The notes under the pieces were generated by a model that searched no databases, was not told where the DNA came from, and saw only the letters and a program-made list of their open reading frames with translations. From Plectrocnemia conspersa (taxonomy: Eukaryota; Arthropoda; Insecta; Trichoptera; Polycentropodidae): 64,000 nucleotides of DNA. Below, piece after piece: positions 35,300 through 49,000 of this stretch. Where the stretch lies: contig VTFK01000285.1 in assembly GCA_009617715.1 (NCBI GenBank), positions 124,001 to 188,000 on the forward strand, written 5' to 3'. Made by a program: the position numbers and the translations under genes. The stretch's first letter is position 1, and each line of letters begins with the position of its first letter.

Positions 35300-36560
35300 C
35301 CTTTTCGACGCCACTCTTTATTTGGCGGTAGTGTGACGCTCTGTGGCGCGTCGCTTTCGATTGCATATCGTTCCAAGACATTTTCTTTCTTTTAACATTC
35401 ATCGAGAGATAAGCAGATTCGGAATGACCGAGGACGCGATTTTGACCTTGTTTCCTCCATCTTTTCTCTTGGCTCAATTTTAGGTCATTGTTGAACCAGG
35501 GCATTTCATTGTTTTTTTTTAATTTTTTTATAAAATAAATATATTTTTATCGATTTCTTTTCAATGTGTATTACATAATATCTTTACATAAATATATAAC
35601 AACATTATTTTGAAGAAATCCGTTTTGTATGAAGCGTGCACAATATGTTTCCACAATTTATTGACAAATACATATCTAGAAAAAATCTAAAATAACCATT
35701 CAAAGTTGTTGTTGCTTTTCCATATTAAAAAATTATCGAAATCTCTTTTTCAAAATGTGAAAGAACATCGGCCGGTCACGTAAATCTTCTCCATTAGTCT
35801 AGCCTAATTTTTTCTCCGTGATACAGATGTTTTGATATTCATTCGTTGATGAGTTGAGTTGATCTTCTGTTGCGATCTCTGGTCAAACATTTTTCCATGG
35901 CTTTTCGATATTATCCAATGCATCTTTTTCCTATTAAATTTAACCCTAAGTACATTGTAAATTTTAGTAGCCTAAGAAATATCTTGTTGCAAGCATCTTT
36001 TTAATATTTGAAACTTGATAATAAATCTTTTAGTCATATCTTCTATATTTTAATTGAAAATTATTGTTATAGACTTATTTTAGGTTTATATAATAATGAT
36101 AAAACAATGAAAAATGGGGAAAAATAAATATGTAAATTACACAAAATTTTCATTTTGTCGATTGATTGAACTTATTCTCATATAATTTATTAATGAAAAT
36201 TATAATTTTATAACACAACATATAAACTCAATTTATATTAAAAGTATATTAAAATTTTATAATAAGTTGATAAGTCGGTATATCGGCTCGGGGTTTTTTT
36301 GATGATTTTTTAAAAGTTGATATAAATCCTCTGTTGCAACAAATAAGTAGTACGAATCAAAGTCCAAATAAGTGGTATATGTTTTATTAATTATAAACTA
36401 CAATTACAGTTTAAAATCAATTAATAACTCTGCATAACCTACCTCTATTATTAATCCCTGAGATATGGCAAATCTAAAAAAACCAAATCTGATGATCGAT
36501 CCAAATTATAATTATGTAATAAACACTAATTCTGATCTTCTAGACACGATGAAAATTGGA
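35300..36560 (+). other. Putative ARID4 first intron, proximal part
   Basis: AT-rich beyond 35.5 kb with no recognised gene, RNA or repeat boundary. Confidence 0.4.
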
Positions 36561-36567
36561 AAACGCT

Positions 36568-36635
36568 AGGGTTCATACTGGATTGGAACCCAGTTCTTTT
36601 GGGATATTGCTCACCGACTTATAACACTGGTCTGC
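36568..36635 (-). repeat. tRNA-derived SINE, copy 2
   Basis: On the minus strand, AGTCGGTGA followed by CCCAAAAGAACTGGGTTCC aligns with copy 1, with a mutated B box (GGTTCCAATCC). Orientation is opposite to copy 1. Confidence 0.55.
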
Positions 36636-36669
36636 CGTGCTGCAATATATAAGTAGACATTGTATATAC

Positions 36670-37150
36670 TGGTTTTTAAAATGCTTGACAAAGTTTGTGA
36701 TAGATTATTAGTAAAAAAAATGGTTAAAACTTGTTTGCTCGGATGATCAAACTCGATTATTCCTGAGTTATTTGAGCAATGAAAGGCAGTTCGTAACTTA
36801 TTGTCGAAAGAATAAGTCAACTCTTCAGAGTTCCTCAAAAATCCAACGGGGCCCTCTGCTCTTCTCGTTATTCATTGATGACATAAATACAGCAGTTACA
36901 AATTCCATTTTTCTTTTGTATGCCGATTATTTAAAATTGTTCAAATGCATTCAATCTGTTGCAGACTCTTTCTCTCTACAGAGTGATTTAGATCCTCTGT
37001 GGAATCGAGCTTCTGTCAACTATCTGCCTTTTAGTTTCGGAAGATACTATATTGTGTCATTTTCCTAATATTATTCACCATCAGAATATTCTTACCATCT
37101 CGGTGGAAATGTTCTGATTAGAGATACTTTTACCAAAGACCTTGAAACAA
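36670..37150 (+). pseudogene. LINE reverse-transcriptase relic 1
   Basis: In one + frame: SYLSNERQFVTYC, IQRGPLLFSLFIDDINTAV and LLYADYLKLFKCIQSV, with a DLDPLWNRASVN tail. This is the conserved reverse-transcriptase core of Jockey/CR1/R1-like LINEs. The catalytic YADD is YADY, and the preceding VPQGS is damaged. A later frame reads TKDLET, resembling the KDLGV block. Stops and frameshifts show it is dead. Confidence 0.75.
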
Positions 37151-37554
37151 TGGCATAACTAGAAAAATTAAAAAAAAAGTTACTATATTTTGTTACAAAA
37201 ATGAAATTAATAAACATTTTTTTATACCTGGATAGAGATAGTTCATTGACATGGGGTTGGTGAAAGGGATTTTTTTGTCACACTTGTCACACTGATAGTT
37301 TTACTTAACTATTATAAATGGTTCTTCAATGGATCTTGTGTGAAGTGAGTTTGGAATTTAGAAGCAAATAATTTTGCACGATACCTAGAATGTCGCTCGC
37401 GCCAGGCGAGATATGGCATGGAATTATACCCGCAAACAATGTGTTAATTTAAATATGTAAATAAAACATCCCGTTTACGTCGACGTAATAAAAATAATAC
37501 TCATCTTTCAGATTAATGTTGATAATCACTAATCAAATCTTAAACTGATAGATA

Positions 37555-37810
37555 CTGGAATACCCGAGGTTCAATTTTAGCGCCATTATTATTCACTGTG
37601 TACAAACAAAACTTCAGAGAAATGACATCATTGTAATTTTGGTTGATGGCACGGCATTATGTTTACATTAAATTCCACTTCAAAATAAAGTAATATTAAT
37701 TGATAAATGGTTAGTAACAGCAAACTCAAGCAAAAGTGTTGTGATTATGTTTATTCAAAGAAAAAAAAATCCTACAACATCGACTATTTATCAAAAGTGA
37801 AACTATATAA
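37555..37810 (+). pseudogene. LINE reverse-transcriptase relic 2
   Basis: Frame-shifted pieces read GSILAPLLFTVY, VILVDGTALCL and LIDKW...NSSKSVVIMF. These correspond to the GS.L.PLLF, DDTAL and N..KS blocks of a second, different LINE reverse transcriptase. Heavily decayed. Confidence 0.6.
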
Positions 37811-39344
37811 TATGTAATTAAGAATTACGCTAACTATTCGTGTATCTGTTGCTTCTGTGTTATGTAGTTTTTTTCAATTAAAAATTATAAAAAGATCTAT
37901 GAGTTTGAGTATTAATTGTAGAGCGAAAATCCGCTTTCACATAGACTTATAAAAAAGCAGTAAACCAATCACTTTTTTTTTTTAGAAGAATTTTGATATA
38001 CTTCTTTTACGTTACCCTAGAATTACTTACTGAATCGGTTGGTTCTTGTCATTCTTCCTGATTTGAAAGAGCGATTTATTGTTTCATCATATTTTTTGCT
38101 TATAATAAATTTAATACATAATAGTTCATATAATAAAAATTATGAAGGACTAAAACAACTTTTTATTCAGTCGAATAATACATTTTTAATGCATTTTATC
38201 CGAGAAACACCTGTGTATTGCTTATACGCATTATATTATAGCGTAGCGTCTCATTGTGGCGTTATAAATCGTTTTATATATGTATATGTATCAGTGTCAG
38301 AAATATAGATTCCAAGATAACTTTTTTCTCGATACCAAAGAAAATTAAAAAAATAGATTGTTTTAGCATCAGGTGCTACTAAATGTGGCACTAATCGAAC
38401 TAGCCTCACATGAGCCACTTTCTCTTTGAATATGCAATATGGTCTTATTGTTGTGTTTAAAATATAATACATTATACATGCTTATCGAGTTTCAATAAAC
38501 ATTTATAATGTATTTAAAGTATTTGTTGATGACTAAATTTTTGTTTTCATAATAGAAAGTTTGTTAAGTAACATCATATATAAATATTTACTGTGCATTG
38601 TGATTTCAACATTTTATAATATCGGTCTAAGAAATACCTAAGTTTAGTCTTAGCCTTCTCTTTCAAGAGGTGTCTGGTGGTTGTGTGATAATCATTCGTT
38701 TCACGTGACATGCTTATCAATGTCTTCTAATTTTATTAACCTGGCTATTCTCCATCTGTAGATTCCAAGTAAGATTTCTGCTTGAAAAGCCAATATGTGA
38801 GGAACTGGTCTATGTATTATAGTATGATGAAAATTACTACAACATCAACATAAATTAAACTATGCAAGTTTTTTCTAGTTTGTGTGTAACATCTGCATCA
38901 TGCTTAATACATCATAGAGCTCTCGTTTTCTCAGAGTGAATCATAGGAAACCTAGTGTCTTTTATATTGTTATTTAATCTCATATAAGTCATTCGTACAG
39001 TTTTTGACATTTATTATTGTTGAATAATGAGTTGTTTATGTTGCTTTTTTATATCGTCGCTAAGTAAATACATCCAGATAATTAATTCAGTTTATTTTTA
39101 TTCTTACATTAATGATAAATGTTTAAAAAATATAATGCTGATTAAAATTGAATTTAACTTCAATTATTCCATTTGACGCACGTCATGCTCGGTGTATTTA
39201 ATCAGTTTGTGAAAAATATGTAGTTTTAAAAACACTTGCTTCTATTTATTTCTTCGTGCAAGCTGCATTACATATTTCATTTCAATGAAATGTATTTAAA
39301 TATATTCATTTTGATTTAATATGTATTTATTTTATTATTTACAG
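37811..39344 (+). other. Putative ARID4 first intron, distal part
   Basis: AT-rich; no gene, RNA or defined repeat recognised. Confidence 0.4.
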
Positions 39345-39406
39345 ATGTGCAATTTTTCACATGGCTATTCGAGTGTTATAAAAGGTCACATTAAGAAGTG
39401 ACAGCT

Positions 39407-40050
39407 ATGGTAATTACTTGTTTTGTTATTGTTTATTTGACTTGACATTAATAATCATACTGCCGATTGTTATGCTTAGCAAGCGGATGACCCACCATTT
39501 TTACCAGTCGGCACAGATGTCAGTGCGAAATACAAAGGTGCTTTTTGTGAGGCTAAGATCAAGAAAGTTGTTAGAAACATCAAGTGCAAGGTAAACAAAT
39601 AATATTTGTATACATATTATTAGCATTATTAAATGCATACATTTTCAGGTAACATTCAAAGGTGCTGGTGCAGGATCGTCCACCGTTTCCGATGACGCCA
39701 TCAAAGGGACGCTACGAGTCGGTAACACGGTGGAAGTTAAAGTTGACCAAAAGAAAGAGCTTTTGGAAGCCATTATAACTAAAATACAAGACTGCAGTCA
39801 GTATACAGTAGGTATGTATCACGACGGTACTATAGGGCTCAATTTTGGAATCGTTCTGATGATTGATTGTTGCAGTATTTGACGACGGAGATATTACAAC
39901 GTTGCGGCGGAGTGCTCTTTGCCTCAAGAGCGGCAGACATTTCGCCGAGAGCGAAACCCTCGATCAACTGCCGCTGACGCATCCCGAGCATTTCGGAAAT
40001 CCTGTGATTGGATCATCTGGAAGGAGAGGACGACGAACAAATAGGACTCA
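39407..40050 (+). CDS. ARID4 N-terminal Tudor exons
   Basis: Residues 1-150. [20 protein letters not shown] starts the first Tudor-like fold; [19 protein letters not shown] and [20 protein letters not shown] follow, nearly identical to vertebrate ARID4A/B. The ATG-only first coding exon (39407-39409) is joined to CAA GCG at 39480. The exon at 39876 ends on CA, completed by G at 43139. Confidence 0.92.
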
Positions 40051-43000
40051 GTATGATTTTTTAATTATCTAATTTAATAGGTGTATAAATGAATTTTGGA
40101 TTTAAACAATTATTAACCCTTTTGAGAATACTGTTTAAATATGTTTTACATAAAAGTTACCTAAAATGTTATTTTTACCTGAAGAAAATACAATTAAAAA
40201 TGTATATGATTATTCAAAAATGACATCTAATCCATCGACTCTCGCCAAAGTAGCAAAAGCCGATATGTCGAATTTCGGCAACCAAAGATGATGAATCTGT
40301 AAGTTTTGCATTTATTAGATTGTGAATAAAGTCTAAAACTCATTTGTCATATAATAATTTGTATTCAGCTTATGTAGCTAAGGCATGAACCCATACAATT
40401 TTCCAATCATTCATAAGCAAATCAGGGACGTCATTTCAGCTTTTTCCAGGGTACGGCAAAAGTTGGCCAGCCAGTGGTTGTTTTTTTAATATTTCCATAT
40501 CATTAAAATTCATTGTATTTCATTAAATTTTTTTTCATTTCATTAAATGACATGCATTTTTCTGGCCAAATTTAAGGGGGTCCCTGTTCAGGATCAACGC
40601 CAAAGGAAATATAATCGTGCCGATGCAGTGAAAACGCTCATATTTATACTTTGTAACAATATTACTTACAATATGTGAGAATCGAATGAAGCATATCTAA
40701 ACTGAATTTTAAACATGGAACGCTCGTTACTGAGTGTTCCCACTGCAACGGCGCTGACACGATTTTATTGCCTTTGATGTGAATTTTTGACTGCTGAAAA
40801 GGGATAATTGTTTTTGCGCCCTCTTATTGCCCAAAATTCGGTTTGAATACACTGATCAATACTATCATATCAAAAGTCCGTATTAATATTGATAAGGATA
40901 GCTTTCATATTTTTAAAACAGCGTTATGTCCAATTGCATACAAATTATGCATCAATATACAAGATGCGACATCTGTCTACTTCTTCTGCTTATTTCCCCC
41001 TGAGAGATAGGTGACTTAGTTTGTATTTTGGACTTGACCTAATAAAAGTTCTAAAACTATAATTACTTTTAGAACTTTCATCAGGCTAGGTTTGGGTTTA
41101 AACAGTTGAGTTTCATAGACATTTTAGAGCAGCATATAATTACACTAGTTAAATTATATTTTTGTTAGTAGAAATGTATATCGACTAGTGAAAATGTATT
41201 TGGGCTTTGACAAGTGAACATGTAATATCACTTTAAAATACATATTCACTGTAACATTTATACATCGCATGTAAATAAATTATGATAAGTACATAAATGT
41301 ATGTATTATTACATACGAAAAAGTTGAAATCATATAATTTTACTAGCACCTGACAGATAAATTATATTTTCACTGGTGAAAATATATATCTACTGGTGAA
41401 AGTGTATTCCAATATGATTTCACTGAATTGACTTTTTAAAAAATATTTTCTGAATAGATTCGAGACTGTTTTTTTTAAGATTATTTTTATCGAATAACTT
41501 GATAATTTCTGGTTAAGAATCGGACGTCTTTTAATTTTTTCAAAGTTGGTCATTCAGTGGTCGTTCTTTTTAATATTTTTATTTCGTTACGATTCATAGT
41601 ATTTTATGTCCCGCACATGTACGGGTTTCCCTTGGCGTTACACCAGGGTATTGCATATGTGCGAATTTTTCATATGACTCATTAGTTTTTTTTCCTTTGC
41701 TTTTAGTATTTTATTTTGTTTTATATATAATGCATATTTTGTTTTATTTCTCAGAATGTAAAATAATCCGTCAAAGATGGAATTATATATTATGAAGCAA
41801 AACACAAAACGGGTGCAATTTAAATTGCAGGAAATATTTTAAGAGATATGTGCATTTAAATATATACTTTGTCCCATGAAACGAATTATTTGTCCATTTA
41901 TAAAAGTAAAAGCAAAAGTCAAGTTTCGATTAAAGCAAAAGTCAAGTTTCGATTGTGTAGTGTAATTTTTTTATACTAAAACGAATATTTTTGTATATGT
42001 TTGAAAATATAATACACCCAGGCCTCGTATAACATGGTCATATGGTTCCGCAAAAACGCCGTGTTATACAAATCCGTGTTATACGAGGTTTGCAGTTCAT
42101 ACAAAATTAGGGTTTGCGTTCCAGGAAAAAATATAAATTTTCGTATTTATCGAATTTTTTTTTACTATGTAGCATATAATATATCATTCCTCATTGCTAT
42201 CATTTAAAATTCTATATGTTCGACTCTTTTTTGAGATTGGTTGTAAGTTTTCATCATCAAAGGAGTATTTTTGGATTTAACCTTTAAAAAATCTGTAATG
42301 AGCGATTGTCTACTTTTAGCATATCAATCTTTACGTATTTCGCTATAAGGGGCCAAGTTCTGCTGTAATCCCCTCTTGAACTTCAAACTTCTTTCCGTCA
42401 TAGGATCATTTTCTATAAAAAAATGTTTTAATTTATCAGCCAATCCCAAGCCGTCATTTATTGTTTTTAATGTGAAACATTTAGCTACTTCGCTGCAACT
42501 GCTTTCTGAGTCATTAACTATGGTATTTTCATCTAACATTTATTCTTCTAATTCTTTTTTGTTCAATGTACGATCTTCCGATATTTCTTCGATATCTTGA
42601 ATATCCATATCATGAAATCCTTCTCCACTAATACCATGACAACTGTTAATTATTCTTGGATATTCATTTTCTATTTGTGGTACAAAATTTTCTTCAGGGA
42701 CTACTTCTGGCCATTGCTTTTTCCAGCAAGAATTTAAAGTCGATTGATTTATTTCTTTAATGGATGTAGAGACCATATCGATACAATTTCGAATAGAAAA
42801 TTTTTTCAAAGCTTGTGTAACTTAAATTCTCTTCTTGTCGTAGCGCGATCCATATGTGTATAAATCAAACATGTTAATTAATTTTTAATTGTTTTTTTTT
42901 TCTGAAACCGTGTTTTATAAAACGTGTTGTACAAAAATATGCCACAATTCATCAACCGTGTTATATCAAAACAGTGTTATATAAAACCGTGTTATACGAG

Positions 43001-46000
43001 GCTTTGGTGTAGTGAAAATTTACACCTTTTGATTGAAGAGTTACTCATAAAAGAGCTTCCCATTAAAGGCGTATTGGTCATAGGCATATAAATAATTTAT
43101 TAATATGTTAGATAACATGCATATTTTATGTCCATCAGGTCAGATGATAGTGATAGTGAAGCGTCTGAATGGGCCGGAGCTTCTACCGGAACAGGTGCTG
43201 GACCTGGTAACACTATAACAGAACGGGAACCTCATGCAGGTCGCGTGGTGCTCGTGCAATGTTCCACTGGTGATAAAAAAAGGGCCCAATCACACCAGTG
43301 GTTTCCGGGTCTCGTTGTGGCCCCTAATGCTCAAGATACTGTTAAGATTAAAGTCAAGGATGATTATCTTGTGCGATCGTTCAAAGACGGCCGATAGTAA
43401 GTTGTTTGGATTTTGAAATGGTGCTTTTTAAAATAGACCCATTTGATTGACTGTATTTTATTTTTTTTTAGTTACACGGTACCCAAGAAAGAGGCCCGCG
43501 AATTCAGGCGTAACAACTCTTCCGTGGATTATAGCGGGTTGGACGCAGCAATTTTATATTTAGACGAAGGAACTCTTCCGGCACATTGGGATAGAGATAT
43601 TCTATTTGGGCAGGAATCTCAGTCTCTTTCTGATGAAATCGACAGTGACGATGTGAATATATTTATATTGCAATATAAACCATTTAAAAACTTAATCTAT
43701 AAGTTGAATTTTACATATTCACAGAGTATGGACGATGAGCCTCGCGAAGAAAAGGATCATTTCGTTGCGCAGCTTTATAAGTTTATGGATGACCGAGGAA
43801 CTCCCTTGAATAAACAACCCACTATCGCTAATCAATACATCGATCTTTATAGACTATTTAATGTTGTACAAAAACTCGGAGGATACAATAGAGTAACAAA
43901 TCAAAACCAGTGGAAAAAAATAGCTTTAAGATTGGGATTTCATCCCGCTACTACCAGTGTCACGAATTTATGCAGACAAGCTTATAAAAAGTATGCGTTT
44001 ATTTATGAATATATTTAATGGATGTTTTTATTGATGATGTTTTAATGCTTTTTCTTTAGATTTTTACATAGTTTTGAAGACTTCTATCGGAAATTGGGTG
44101 TAACCCTTTTATCGAAAGTAAGAACGGGGAGAACTACTGGTCGGAGTCTTATTAGGGATAAAGATAAAATGCACAGCACAACTCCTAAATCTTCTAGTCC
44201 TGCTCCAGCCACAATAAATAGTTTGAGTACCACGTCCACAGCTACCACGACAACTGTAACATCTGTTGTGACAGTGAGTTGTTCTGTGGAGGAGAAAGTC
44301 CTCGAACAAAATACCAAACCTGTAACAAAAGGAAAGGATAAAGATAAAGATAAGGATAAGGATAAGGATAAGGATAAAGGATAAAGATAAGGATAAGGAT
44401 AAAGATAAGGATAAGGTTAAATGAAAGGATAAAGATAAAGATAAAGATAAAGATATAGATAAAGATAAAGATTCAGAAAAAGATTCAAAAAGTAAAGAAA
44501 AGGATAAAGAAGTCAAAGTGAAAGAATCTGAAAATGCAAAAGAGAAAGAAACTAAGACTGCCGCTAAAGAAAAAGACACAAAAGATAAGGATGTAAAAGA
44601 TAAAGAAAACAAAAGTGTGGAAAAAGAGAAGCAGGAAAGTAAGAAGGAGGCGAAGGCCAAGGACAAAGAGTTAAAGGAGAACATAAATAAAGAAAAAACG
44701 AAAGAGAAAGAAAACTCTAAAGTTAAACAGAAAGAAATAAAAGTGAAAGAATTAGTCAGTAGTGAAGAAGATAGCGGAGATAATCAACCTTTAGCACCAC
44801 TATCTATGTAAGACATGTTTATGACATTTAAAACTCCTTAAAGTTAACATTTGTACTTGCTCTGAACTTTTATTTTATTTTACAGAAAGACTGAAAAATT
44901 GGAATCCAATAGTTCAAACGACAAACCATCAGAAAAAGTAAAGTCTATCGAGACGACCCCGAAATCTTCCAAATTATTTAAGAGTGCATCGGGTACTATC
45001 GATGGAAAAAGAAGCGATAAAGGATCGACGAAAAAGATTACGCATAGACGTAATTCATTACCTAGATGCGCGCCGTCTGGGAATAAAGATCATTCGACAA
45101 AAGGTATTTATTATTTCATCTATAGGCTAGTAAGAAATTGGTAAAAAACGCATGTAAGATGTGTGTTTAGTTGCTCTCAATACTATTAACGGAGAGATTA
45201 AGACGGACATTGTTCCGAAAACAAGGATAAACCTCTCAATGTAGCGTTAACGTTACTTTTGTCAGTGCGAAATATAATGTTAGGTTTTAAATCCCATCTG
45301 AGCTGCAAGTTCTGCTCACTTTCAGAGTTAACACTAAGGCAACTACCTGGAAGGTTCTGCCCTGCAGTGGATTTATTAATTACACTGATAATTGTGAGTA
45401 ATAGTATTGTAAAGAGCATTGTGAGTCAGAAAAAATGTGTTCTTGCTGCTATATTCTCTCAGTTCATTTGTAGCATACTAATTGTTTCGTTTTACTTCTT
45501 GGTTTTTTAACAGAGGCCAGATGCAAATCATCCTCTAGCGATTCTTCGACTGCTAACAAAAAACAATCTTCGGATACGGACAAGGCAAAAGAGAAGGAGC
45601 CACCGTCAGTTTCCTCAAAGAAACACGCATCATCAGCCAGTGATAAAAACGATAGTGACAGTTCAAGCAAAGGAAGTAAAAATGGAAAAACACCATCGAG
45701 AAGAAACAACAATTCAAACGATATTCCACCGTCGACACCTAGTTCATACTCCCAGTTTCAACCTTCTAAGAAACCTAGAAAACGGAAAAATACAGAGTAA
45801 AGTTTCTATTTCTATAGTTCTTGTTTTATTAATATGCGCAGTGTTAATTGGAAATTTTGATGTACATAGATGTTTTTTTAGAAATTCTTATTGTCAAGTT
45901 ATTTTTATTATTTTAAAATCGATCCAATTAATGAGATTTTACTGTATATATATAATCAAGGTTACTTATTTAATAATTTAATTATAGGGCTGGAGAAAAT

Positions 46001-49000
46001 TCTAATATGCAAATTAATACAGCCGATGTCGGCGATAAGTTAAAAGTATATTATTTTGGTCCCACTCATTCGGACTCGAGTAGCATTACTTATGAAGCTA
46101 AAGTTATCGAAATCAACGGTAAGGGATCAGATGCAATGCTTCGAGTTCACTATACAGGCTGGAATACTAGATACGATGAATGGATTAAACCAGCGCGAAT
46201 AGCTGACAATCTTACTCAACAAGCAAAAAAGCTTAAAGAAAAGGTAAGCTATTTATTTATTTAATAAACTAAACTTGGAAATTAATTTTATATTATTTAT
46301 TTAGGGAAAGAGAAACAGTTCTAAGGATTCTTCAGATTCATCTTCGCCCACTAAAAAGGCTCGCACAAGTCAATCGTCATCGACATCTTCCACACCTAAA
46401 CATAGTACACGTAATCGTAGCAGTTCCAATAATATAAACGCATCCAATCAATCAACGACTGGTACGATCTAAAGTTGATCATGCCTTATTCATATGTATT
46501 ACGAAGGTTCTAAATTGTTATTTAAATTTTGCAGATGCTTCCGTGCAATCAGAGTCTGGAAGTGATACCGAATCAGACTCTAGCAGTCAGAAGCGAAAAA
46601 AATTAACAGAGGACATTAAGCTAGTTCAAATTAAAGAAGAAAAACGTATGTTTATATCAATATCTTATGTAAAAATCATATTAAATATTCATTTAAAATA
46701 TTTTAGCATCGCCAGAAGAAATCATTCCACCTTCAATACCGACTGAAAAGGCACCAGAGCCTGTTAAAGAAAAGGTTAAAGTGCCAAAAATAAGCAAAAC
46801 GCCGTCAGTAAAAAGAACTGCAGAATCGTCACAAAATCGCGTGAAAAGAACGCGAGTGAAACCTGATGAAAATACAAGTCCAAGAGGTTAGTTAATCAAT
46901 GATTACTGTTATTATTGCAGCTCATTATATATTTTTTATTTTTTAGTCGTTGGTCGAGATTTTGATCTTAACGAAATTCGATCAGAATTGAAAGGACTCG
47001 AAACTCCCAAATTAAGCAAACTCGACGCTTCAAAGTCATCGGTTAAAGATATTAAAATTGAACCCGGTATGCAAACGATAGACGATATAAAAATAGCGTT
47101 TAAAACGGAGAAAACGCCCGAAAAGGTGGCTGATGATATTTATGAATTTAAAGAACCTGAGCCGTTTGAATTTGAAGCACGTAAATCGGAAGAAAAGAAG
47201 AAGCGTTTAACTACGCATAGGCTTTTCGATGATATACCTCCGTTAAAATTAAGTCCAAACAATTCGCCCGATAAACCTGCGCCGTCGGTTCCAGAACCGG
47301 AGAAGCCAGCGCAGAAGTTGCATTATGAAGCTGTGTTTGATAAACTTTGTCACCCTGATAACCAGTATCAAAGTATAGACGAAACGAATCAATCCGGCGG
47401 TGAAAAAGAAGGAGAAGCAATGTCATTATTTAGCGAATTAGCAAACGAAGATAGCACCGATAGATTGTTAATTTCGGAAGCTGAAGATTCTCAAGAGCCA
47501 CTATTTACATATCAACAACCAGAGTTATTTCCCGAGAAACCTTATACGCCGATATTTAAAGGTTTTCAACCTGCTAAAAATCAGGAGACTTATTCTAAAA
47601 AAGATGCTATTAATAAAACCCGAGGTGTTGAAGACGATTTTACTGATAGTCCCGTTAAAGGAGAACAGTCTTCAGACGAAGATCCTATAGATGCGGCTAT
47701 TCAAAGAGTAAACGCTCATTCAATGTCGGATGATAGTAACGATGGAGATCTTCTGATTAAAACTCCTTCGACGCCGACGGCTCCAGCTGGCGGTCTTTTA
47801 GCTACGTTCGTTTCCGACTCTTCGGATTCAAATAAAGACAATACGATTAAAATCGCGGAGAGCTTGGAGATAATTCCAATACCGCGTATTGAACCAGTAA
47901 TTGAAATAAAAATTGAAAAGATACCTCTTAAACCGGAAGAAACGATCGAACCCATAAAAGAAGAACCGATAGTAGAAGAAGAGAAAGAAAGTTCAATAAT
48001 GAAAGAAACTTCAATAATGACGCTAGCCGAAGTCGCTTCGGAGAGAAGCGAAGCGGATAACTTAGCATCGTTTGCCGATGTTATGGTGATGCCAGAACCT
48101 CCTGCAGGATTTTTGATCCATAAGGAAGGTCCTTCGATAGCCGAAAAAGTTTTGCGAGCCATAAGCTGTGCCAAAAAAGCAACGTCTCCAATTCTAAAGG
48201 AGGCTATTAAAATTAATAAAAGTGAACCGATTAGCATTCCTTTGCCGTATGTTCCGAAACCGATTGTAGTTAATGCGCAGGCGCTGCATAATCATTTGAA
48301 TGAAATTAAAAAAATTAACGACATGGAAGTCGCAATCTTAAGCTTGCCTAAGTTAGACGAACCTAAACCGGAACTCAAGCCAGAAGTATTAAAGAAGGAA
48401 GTTCCTCCAGTGAAAGCTGTAGAAGCTCCATCTAAACAAGAAAGTATTCCGATCAAGTTTGTGATTTCAAAGAAAGAAGTTATCGAGAGAAGAAAAAGTC
48501 TCCCGGAGCCTGCGTTGGGCGGTAAAAGTAACAAAGTACTCAATGAGACTATTCAAAAGCTGTCGATTCAAATATGTCAATCGACGCCAGCTTTGGCGTT
48601 GTCAGATTATCAAGCAGATGACCGAAGCGATACTACCGATAGTGACGACTCTGATAGAAGGTAATGAGTTTTATTTCGTTTGATTTAATTATACCTGTAT
48701 ATGTATGAGGGGCTTGAAAGCAAAATTTGAGATATTTATTTTTTTGCTGAATCACAAAAATTTCTGTTGCCAATTTGCCGTTTTTGCTTTTAACCCCCCC
48801 ATATATATATCATTTTTAAAAACGATTTATTTGTATTACAGACTTATTATTGACAAATTAAGTGAGGAGGAGTCGCAAAGTTGTATTAGTCTCTCCGAAA
48901 ATAGTTCATCGCAGCCATTGCGAACGCACAACGAGAAGATGAGCACAACTCCTTGGAGTACTGCCGAATCTCAACACGACACCGATAATGAAAAATCGAT

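Larger units (their letters stand above)
40051..43138 (+). other. ARID4 intron with transposon relics
   Basis: Donor gtatga, acceptor atcag. Contains the TTAA MITE (40113-40294), the unnamed repeat (40655-41140) and the Tigger element (42015-43009). Stretches 40295-40650 and 41140-42010 hold AT-rich sequence with a short direct similarity (about 40455-40530 and 41535-41610) and no gene. Confidence 0.7.

Noticed and set aside
34892..35504. Basic and acidic repeats coding frames on the minus strand
   Set aside because: Low-complexity translations of GC-rich and polypyrimidine DNA; no splice or homology support.
44109..44684. 191-codon minus frame rich in Ser/Leu/Phe
   Set aside because: Antisense of the GATAAG repeat and Lys-rich ARID4 exon.
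47716..48237. 173-codon minus frame
   Set aside because: Antisense shadow of the large ARID4 exon, which is conserved and spliced in phase on +.
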